NCBI GenBank assembly: GCA_031376885.1
Contig: JANMEL010000135.1
Span: 3,632 to 67,631 of the forward strand
Source of the DNA: Chamaesiphon sp031376885
GTDB taxonomy: Bacteria; Cyanobacteriota; Cyanobacteriia; Cyanobacteriales; Chamaesiphonaceae
DNA: 64,000 nt
Direction: 5' to 3'
How positions within the stretch are numbered: the stretch's first letter is position 1; every line of letters starts with the position of its first letter. The notes beneath the pieces were generated by a model that was not told the origin of the DNA, did no database searches, and saw only the letters and a list, made by a program, of their open reading frames with translations. The position numbers and the translations under genes were made by a program. Shown piece by piece: positions 61,492 through 64,000 of the stretch.

Positions 61492-61627
61492 AGATAAGAT
61501 CTAATGGTGATGCTGAGGTGTTCGGATCTACTTTATTTTCGACTAATCCCAGTTAAATTAGATCGGACTTTTGTACGAAATCTGAAGGCTAAATTACCGA
61601 TTTTTGATTTTCTCCTTGCCAACTTAA

Positions 61628-62107
61628 TTATAGATCTCGAAACATCGAGATCGATCGAGCCTCATAGCCTAATCTGTCATACATGTCGATCGCCGCTTGA
61701 TTGGTGGTGAATACCTGCAAGCTAATCTGTGTGTAGCCTTGGATTTTTGCCCACAGTTCGGCTTTTTGCATCAGAGCTACGCCAACTCCTTGGCGACGAT
61801 GCTGAGGCTCGACGTATACCAAAAAAATATTCGGGTGACGAATCCCCGTAATTTGATCGATCGCCATTCCCAGCCACAGACAAGCGATTTTGACAGCGAT
61901 CTGTTCTTGTTCTACTGTCACAAACCATAGTGGAGTTTCATCACTCAAATAGCGATCGACTGTAGACGCTAAATGAGTATAGCTATGTTGTTGAGGGTAC
62001 AATTCGCTGTATGTGACCTGGAGAAACTTCAACAGATCGGTGCGATTTCCACTGTCGCCGATCGATAACTTATATTTGGTGTGATGCGAAAATAAGTAAT
62101 TAGTCAC
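61628..62107 (-). CDS. GNAT-family N-acetyltransferase
   Basis: This 159-residue GNAT has the acetyl-CoA binding motif A in FLVYVEPQHRRQGVGVALMQ near 104-123 (Q/RxxGxG/A) and motif B in ISLQVFTTNQAAIDMYDRLG. The start is a GTG at 62107. The acetyl acceptor is unknown; it could be a protein or small amine. Confidence 0.85.
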   Translation of the reverse strand: MTNYLFSHHTKYKLSIGDSGNRTDLLKFLQVTYSELYPQQHSYTHLASTVDRYLSDETPLWFVTVEQEQIAVKIACLWLGMAIDQITGIRHPNIFLVYVEPQHRRQGVGVALMQKAELWAKIQGYTQISLQVFTTNQAAIDMYDRLGYEARSISMFRDL

Positions 62108-62294
62108 TATTACAGCAGTTGAGCGTGAATACTTTTAGGCTATCAATGTATTACTCAAACGGAATAATGTCTATTCGTGCGATCGAGTTGCTATGGGTAT
62201 AAAAAGCTTTGTTCTAGTCTCACATACGCAAGCGAAGGTTGGCTGTGATATCATAACGAGGTCGAAATGTCCATATCCTAATTTACTTTAAATT

Positions 62295-62663
62295 ATGACA
62301 CGCGGAAAAAATGTACTCGGAGACACCCTAGAACTTTGTTGCAGTGCACCAAAGACGGGATATTATCGGGATGGCTTTTGCGGCACTGGAGCTGGAGATG
62401 TGGGCGTACATGTAGTTTGCGCTCAAGTCACTCAGGAATTTTTAGCTTTCACCAAATCCGTCGGTAATGATTTGAGTACGCCCATGCCCATGTACGATTT
62501 TCCTGGCTTAAAACCTGGCGATAGGTGGTGTCTGTGTGCTTCTCGCTGGAAAGAAGCTCTAGATGCTGGTGCAGCTCCACCTGTGATTCTTTCCGCCACT
62601 CACGCCGCTGCGGTTGAGTATGTATCCTTAGCTCAATTACAAGCACATGCGATCGACAATTAG
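62295..62663 (+). CDS. DUF2237 family protein
   Basis: This 122-residue protein begins MTRGKNVLGDTLELCCSAPK and has the family-typical GYYRDGFCGTGAGDVGVHVV, PMYDFPGLKPGDRWCLCASR and PPVILSATHAAAVEY. DUF2237 has conserved cysteines, of which several are visible. Function unknown. Confidence 0.9.
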   Translation: MTRGKNVLGDTLELCCSAPKTGYYRDGFCGTGAGDVGVHVVCAQVTQEFLAFTKSVGNDLSTPMPMYDFPGLKPGDRWCLCASRWKEALDAGAAPPVILSATHAAAVEYVSLAQLQAHAIDN

Positions 62664-62709
62664 TTAAAGATATCCTCACATCTTGCATCAAAACAAAGTT
62701 ACTAGTGTT

Positions 62710-62740
62710 TTAGGGGATAGGGGATAGGGGATAGGGGATA
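62710..62740. repeat. GGGATAG tandem repeat upstream of pheS
   Basis: Four GGGATAG units in the 277-bp spacer between DUF2237 and pheS. No gene, T-box or attenuator peptide is clearly visible in the rest of the spacer. Confidence 0.8.
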
Positions 62741-62940
62741 GAATTGACCACTTGTATTAGTATTTTAGTTCTGGTGCAAGATATGAGTATCTCAATCCAA
62801 ACGAATTAAATTTAATTGGATCTGAATCTTACGTATTACCGACCGTAAATTCCACCAAGGGTTAAAATCTATAAGGAGCGAACAGTTATCGGCCAAATTG
62901 GTAACTAGTAACTGCGAACTGTTTTAACGACAAACCGAAC

Positions 62941-63933
62941 ATGAGCGATCTCGAACAACAACTAGCGACACTTCAAGCGACAGCATTAGAATCGATCGCC
63001 CAAACTGATACTCTAGAAGCATTAGAACAACTGCGAGTCAATTATCTCGGCAAAAAGGGCGAAGTCTCCAAAATCCTCGGCGGGATGGGCAAACTCCCCG
63101 CTGAGGAACGCCCCGCAATTGGTGCGGCAGCAAATATCGTCAAAGATGCGATCCAAGCTCAACTCGATCGTACCAAAACAGATCTCCAATTTGCCGAAAT
63201 CCAGGCTCAATTAGCCGCAGAGACGATCGATGTCACCATGCCAGGAGCCTATCGCCCTGCTGGTCGAATTCACCCCATTAATGCGACAATCGATCGAGCC
63301 ATCGATATCTTCGTGGGTATGGGTTACACTGTCGCCACTGGCCCAGAAATGGAGACAGATTATTATAATTTCGAGGCTCTGAATACTCCTCTCGATCATC
63401 CTGCACGAGATATGCAGGATACATTCTACCTCCCTGATGGAAATCTCCTCCGCACCCACACCTCCTCGGTACAAATCCACTATATGGAGGAAAACGAGCC
63501 GCCGATTCGGATTATTTCACCCGGACGTTGCTACCGTAGAGATACAGTAGATGCCACTCATTCCGCCGTATTCCATCAAATTGAGATTTTGGCGATCGAT
63601 CGGGATCTCACTTTCACAGATCTCAAAGGTACGATCAAAGAATTCCTCACTCAAGCCTTTGGGATGGAATTACCGCTCCGCTTCCGCGCTAGCTACTTTC
63701 CCTTTACCGAACCTTCCGCCGAAGTTGACGTACAATGGCAGGGGCGATGGCTCGAAATTATGGGTTGTGGGATGGTAGATCCCAATGTGCTCACCAAAGT
63801 GGGATACGATCCAGAAGTCCATACCGGATTTGCCGCTGGGTTTGGGGTAGAACGCCTTGCAATGGTGCTCCACAAGATCGATGATATTCGGAAGCTCTAT
63901 GGTAGCGATCTGCGCTTCTTGAGCCAATTTTAA
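62941..63933 (+). CDS. pheS: Phenylalanine-tRNA ligase alpha subunit
   Basis: This 330-residue alpha chain of the phenylalanyl-tRNA synthetase heterotetramer has an N-terminal coiled coil of about 95 residues. The class II catalytic domain follows, with motif 2 in IRIISPGRCYRRDTVDATHS and motif 3 in GFAAGFGVERLAMVLHKIDD. HTSSVQIHYME and EPSAEVDVQW, which belong to the active site, are present. The ATG at 62941 is normal. The pheT gene is not in the window. Confidence 0.96.
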   Translation: MSDLEQQLATLQATALESIAQTDTLEALEQLRVNYLGKKGEVSKILGGMGKLPAEERPAIGAAANIVKDAIQAQLDRTKTDLQFAEIQAQLAAETIDVTMPGAYRPAGRIHPINATIDRAIDIFVGMGYTVATGPEMETDYYNFEALNTPLDHPARDMQDTFYLPDGNLLRTHTSSVQIHYMEENEPPIRIISPGRCYRRDTVDATHSAVFHQIEILAIDRDLTFTDLKGTIKEFLTQAFGMELPLRFRASYFPFTEPSAEVDVQWQGRWLEIMGCGMVDPNVLTKVGYDPEVHTGFAAGFGVERLAMVLHKIDDIRKLYGSDLRFLSQF

Positions 63934-64000
63934 GGCGATTAGGGTTTATTTACTACGGTTCGGTTAGCCACCGATTAAAATCGGGGCTAGTGATACAAAG

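Overview
The window reads as a cyanobacterial chromosome segment. CGATCG and GCGATCGC-like (HIP1-type) octamers are very frequent. It carries genes typical of or restricted to cyanobacteria: an NDH-1MS CO2-uptake operon (ndhF3, ndhD3, cupA, cupS), a CrtD-type carotenoid desaturase, a dnaX interrupted by an intein, a SigG-like ECF sigma factor, and several cyanobacteria-type conserved proteins of unknown function. Heptanucleotide tandem repeats and short palindromic repeats between genes fit a cyanobacterium with a repeat-rich genome. The style is Chamaesiphon-like, but that is only an impression.

Layout. 1-7.9 kb: the 3' part of speA, a CPBP protease, clpS, dnaX with its intein, a conserved cyanobacterial protein and rnhA. 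8.0-8.3 kb: a small non-autonomous transposon with terminal inverted repeats and a target duplication. 8.4-16 kb: pepP, a gamma-carbonic anhydrase-like protein, moaA, two small membrane proteins, a phosphoribosyltransferase, aspartase and an aspartate aminotransferase-type enzyme. 16.3-23.4 kb: the CO2-uptake operon, with a DedA gene between cupA and cupS, followed by a LysR regulator. 24-28 kb: a COG3541 nucleotidyltransferase, an inserted C5-methyltransferase/restriction enzyme pair, and a decayed second copy of the nucleotidyltransferase 3' end. 28-34 kb: a dihydroorotase-like gene, lepB, two small unknown genes, polA and tRNA-Arg(UCU). 34-37 kb: three conserved cyanobacterial genes. 37-46.3 kb: an accessory zone with a group II intron remnant, a VapBC-like pair, crtD, an HNH cassette, a frameshifted M50 peptidase/TPR gene, an unknown membrane protein, a TPR protein and a BrnT-type toxin-antitoxin pair. 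46.3-64 kb: tkt, a TVP38 protein, an FAD oxidoreductase, a TIGR04282 transferase, purM, two RlpA proteins, a molybdopterin oxidoreductase with its cytochrome b, sigma/anti-sigma genes, an FKBP, a phasin-like protein, a GNAT, DUF2237 and pheS.

Most striking observations. (1) The dnaX intein keeps splicing motifs in the dnaX frame, but its LAGLIDADG homing endonuclease is readable only in a different frame and contains a stop, while the dnaX frame stays open across it. (2) Several accessory cassettes (restriction-modification, two small unknown genes, VapBC, HNH pair, and the TPR/BrnT block) are each bracketed by diverged direct repeats. In three cases the repeat is a copy of the 3' end of the neighbouring gene (nucleotidyltransferase, polA, tkt). 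This suggests repeated insertion by one route, for example recombination with DNA carrying a related gene 3' end. (3) A 294-bp element has perfect 17-bp inverted ends and a perfect 10-bp target duplication. (4) Short palindromic repeats have been absorbed into coding sequences (dnaX linker, the 35.9-kb HTH gene, and the ends of two others). (5) Two genes, the restriction endonuclease and the M50 peptidase, are each broken by one missing A in an A-run; this could be real decay or sequence error.
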